Source of the DNA: Chara braunii
Lineage: Eukaryota > Streptophyta > Charophyceae > Charales > Characeae
Length of the DNA stretch: 27,545 bases
Reading direction: 5' to 3'
Assembly (NCBI GenBank): GCA_003427395.1
Contig: BFEA01001120.1
Coordinates: 3,817 to 31,361 of the forward strand
This document shows positions 27,363 to 27,545 of this stretch, in pieces; position 1 is the stretch's first letter, and each line of letters starts with the position of its first letter. The notes under the pieces are model-generated. The model was not told where the DNA came from. It was given only the letters and a program-made list of their open reading frames with translations, and searched no databases. A program made the translations under genes and the position numbers.

Positions 27363-27365
27363 ATA

Positions 27366-27545
27366 GGCAGGTAAGTGGGGCCCAGCCTCAGGTTGTTTTT
27401 TATCCTTCTTGTTTTTTCACTAAGGGTGTTACATCTTCGACTCACACGGGTCCTACCGGACCCGACTTAGGGCCGGAGGGACACACCAGGGCCTAAAGGC
27501 CCGACCTTTTGGGGTTACAGGCCCTAAAGGCCTGATTTTGGACCA
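27366..27545. other. Window end, unassigned
   Basis: Two near-copies of a GGCC-rich word (GGGCCTAAAGGCCCGA near 27489 and GGCCCTAAAGGCCTGA near 27520) are seen. Nothing else is recognised. Confidence 0.4.

Noticed and set aside
27452-27475. Another copy of the 3' hairpin (CCGGACCCGACTTAGG)
   Set aside because: The loop lacks the terminal TT, the right stem does not pair, and no GGGACG or tail is present.
1-27545. CRISPR, phage, bacterial defence or plasmid system
   Set aside because: All coding signatures are eukaryotic (LINE, trihelix, pol III boxes, poly(A) tails). No spaced repeats, operons or Shine-Dalgarno patterns were seen.
27480-27545. Telomere-like CCTAAA words
   Set aside because: Only isolated GGCCTAAAGGCC words are present, with no tandem CCCTAAA array.

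Overview
This is eukaryotic, transposon-dense nuclear DNA. The LINEs are of the plant L1 type (ORF1 with a zinc knuckle, ORF2 with an APE endonuclease, reverse transcriptase and C-terminal zinc finger). The only plausible host gene encodes a plant-style trihelix (Myb/SANT-like) protein. A streptophyte is therefore likely. The combination of trihelix-type genes and heavy LINE load would fit a charophyte such as Chara, but that is an inference that the sequence alone cannot prove. There are no bacterial operons, CRISPR arrays, rRNA genes or intact functional tRNA genes.

Layout. 1-60 is a GA microsatellite. 384-2225 (minus) is the trihelix gene, interrupted by one in-frame TGA. About 2.66-8.75 kb is LINE-1 (called L-A here), nearly full length with a 25-A tail. 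8.75-9.96 kb is unassigned sequence with a small inverted-repeat element, an ATT microsatellite and a 78-T tract. About 10.2-16.53 kb is a second nearly full-length LINE (L-B), heavily frameshifted. 16.59-17.35 kb is a hAT-like non-autonomous element lying inside a TA microsatellite. 17.77-18.57 kb is the end of a different LINE (L-H). About 18.80-21.79 kb is a 5'-truncated LINE (L-C) that carries two insertions, one of them a long foldback/MITE. 21.79-24.32 kb is a chain of 5'-truncated LINE ends (L-D to L-G) interrupted by a minus-strand retrocopy with a 12-bp target duplication. 24.36-27.36 kb holds MITE-like inverted-repeat elements, a tRNA-derived SINE and a 265-bp tandem duplication.

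How it fits together. No LINE here looks autonomous. L-A has lost the RT catalytic box, L-B has endonuclease substitutions, stops and frameshifts, and L-C is truncated. Read side by side they still define one family architecture: ORF1 (zinc knuckle, variable low-complexity linker, conserved uncharacterised C-terminal domain), then a stop codon, then ORF2 restarting 0-2 codons later in the same frame, then a 3' UTR.

The most striking shared signal is a short hairpin near the 3' end of seven or eight LINE ends. It has a 5-bp stem and a 7-base loop CCCGNTT, usually preceded by GGGACGC. It shows compensatory base changes between copies and occurs in elements whose ORF2 C-termini differ. It is the best candidate for a 3' RNA signal recognised by the reverse transcriptase. 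All the LINE copies recognised by ORF2 sequence or by this hairpin are on the plus strand, and several directly follow another's poly(A), as expected if new copies land in the tails of old ones.
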